Part shown: positions 5,864-6,134 of the stretch, piece after piece
Numbering within the stretch: position 1 is the first letter of the stretch
Layout of the letters: the number at the start of each line of letters is the position of its first letter
DNA from: Eudoraea sp.
Lineage (GTDB): Bacteria > Bacteroidota > Bacteroidia > Flavobacteriales > Flavobacteriaceae
Assembly (NCBI GenBank): GCA_013041785.1
Contig: JABDRK010000267.1
Coordinates: 1 to 6,134 of the forward strand
Reading direction: 5' to 3'
Length of the DNA stretch: 6,134 nucleotides
Position numbers and translations under genes: made by a program
Notes under the pieces: generated by a model
Seen by the model: only the letters and a program-made list of their open reading frames with translations
The model's database searches: none
Told to the model about the DNA's origin: nothing

Positions 5864-6091
5864 ATGAAAAAATTAACCAGCATTTTAGTAGCAGTTCTTT
5901 TTAGTATAGGATTGGTTTCCTGTGAAGCCGAAAGCACCGCCGAAGACCAGATATTATATGAAATAGGTAATGACGATGATGATAATCCGACCACAAACCG
6001 TGATAGCAATGATGACGATGATAATCCAACGACAAATCGTGATAGCAATGATGACGATGATAATCCAACGACAAATCGAGGGGGGAACTAA
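5864..6091 (+). CDS. Small lipoprotein with acidic 13-residue tandem repeats
   Basis: Predicted lipoprotein of 75 residues that I do not recognise as a named family. The signal peptide is clear: MKKLTS, a hydrophobic core, lipobox LVSC, Cys20 followed by EAEST. The mature part is only 55 residues. A linker (about 21-35) leads into three copies of a 13-residue unit with the pattern N-D-D-D-D-N-P-T-T-N-R-D-S, the last copy ending in RGGN and the stop. The mature chain is strongly acidic, likely disordered, and could bind divalent cations or coat the surface. No calcium-loop consensus of the DxDxDG type is present. The ATG at 5864 is preferred over a TTG two codons upstream because it gives a normal signal peptide. 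It is the first gene downstream of the LytTR regulator, with a candidate operator between them. Function unknown. Confidence 0.8.
   Translation: MKKLTSILVAVLFSIGLVSCEAESTAEDQILYEIGNDDDDNPTTNRDSNDDDDNPTTNRDSNDDDDNPTTNRGGN
5969..6078 (+). repeat. 39-bp coding minisatellite, about 2.8 copies
   Basis: Units begin at 5969, 6008 and 6047. Units 1 and 2 differ at 5 of 39 positions, and all five changes are synonymous. The stretch 5999-6039 is identical to 6038-6078, 41 bases at a 39-base period, so the last copy arose recently. The unit length is a multiple of three, so copy-number change keeps the reading frame. Confidence 0.9.
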
Positions 6092-6134
6092 AATATCATA
6101 GATTTCGATACAGAGAGCCGTATAGCTATTGGGT
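6092..6134. other. Unassigned 43-base tail of the window
   Basis: I see no start codon with an open frame, no terminator hairpin and no repeat unit in these last bases. The 3' end of the small lipoprotein transcript and the next gene are outside what can be judged here. Confidence 0.5.

Noticed and set aside
5839..6048. Minus-strand open frame with Ser/Leu repeats
   Set aside because: It is the antisense reading of the lipoprotein minisatellite and has no independent support.
5969..6078. Tandem units as a CRISPR-like array
   Set aside because: The units are directly adjacent with no spacers, lie in frame within a gene and encode a constrained peptide.

Overview
The window looks like a chromosomal segment of a Bacteroidota species, most probably a Flavobacteriaceae member. 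The reasons are several matches to the Bacteroidota promoter consensus (TTG, about 19 bases, TAnnTTTG), the lack of clear Shine-Dalgarno sequences, three Bacteroidota-style lipoprotein signal peptides, a LytTR regulator, and an SRP RNA with a GGAA-capped CAGG/AGCA core. I cannot name the genus from sequence alone. I see no mobile element, tRNA, rRNA or CRISPR array.

Left block, minus strand (1-1756). An SRP RNA gene (ffs, about 1626-1721) with a near-perfect promoter lies upstream of a short-chain dehydrogenase/reductase gene, followed by a small transaldolase gene that runs off the left edge probably only a few residues from its end. The transaldolase carries the Glu/Phe/Arg active-site set of true transaldolases rather than the Gln/Tyr/Lys set of E. 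coli fructose-6-phosphate aldolase, although this group is often annotated as the latter.

Central block, plus strand (1743-4850). A tight three-gene cluster, probably an operon, encodes a lipoprotein glutaminyl-peptide cyclotransferase (plant/bacterial propeller type), a hotdog-fold acyl thioesterase that starts inside the stop codon of the first gene (TAATG), and, 8 bases later, a lipoprotein with an Ig-like N-terminal part and a right-handed beta-helix C-terminal part. Two products should be lipid-anchored in the cell envelope and one is cytoplasmic. What links the three functionally is not evident.

Right block, plus strand (4851-6134). A 146-base gap with two perfect inverted repeats precedes a LytTR transcription factor. 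Its receiver-like domain has lost the phospho-acceptor Asp (Asn55) and the conserved Lys (Leu104), so it probably works without phosphorylation. Directly after it, a pair of 14-base direct repeats spaced exactly 21 bases apart has the geometry of LytTR operators. About 100 bases further lies a gene for a small lipoprotein made almost entirely of three 13-residue acidic repeats. Regulator, candidate operator and repeat lipoprotein form the most interesting part of the window and may be a small uncharacterised regulatory module. That link is inferred from position and spacing only.
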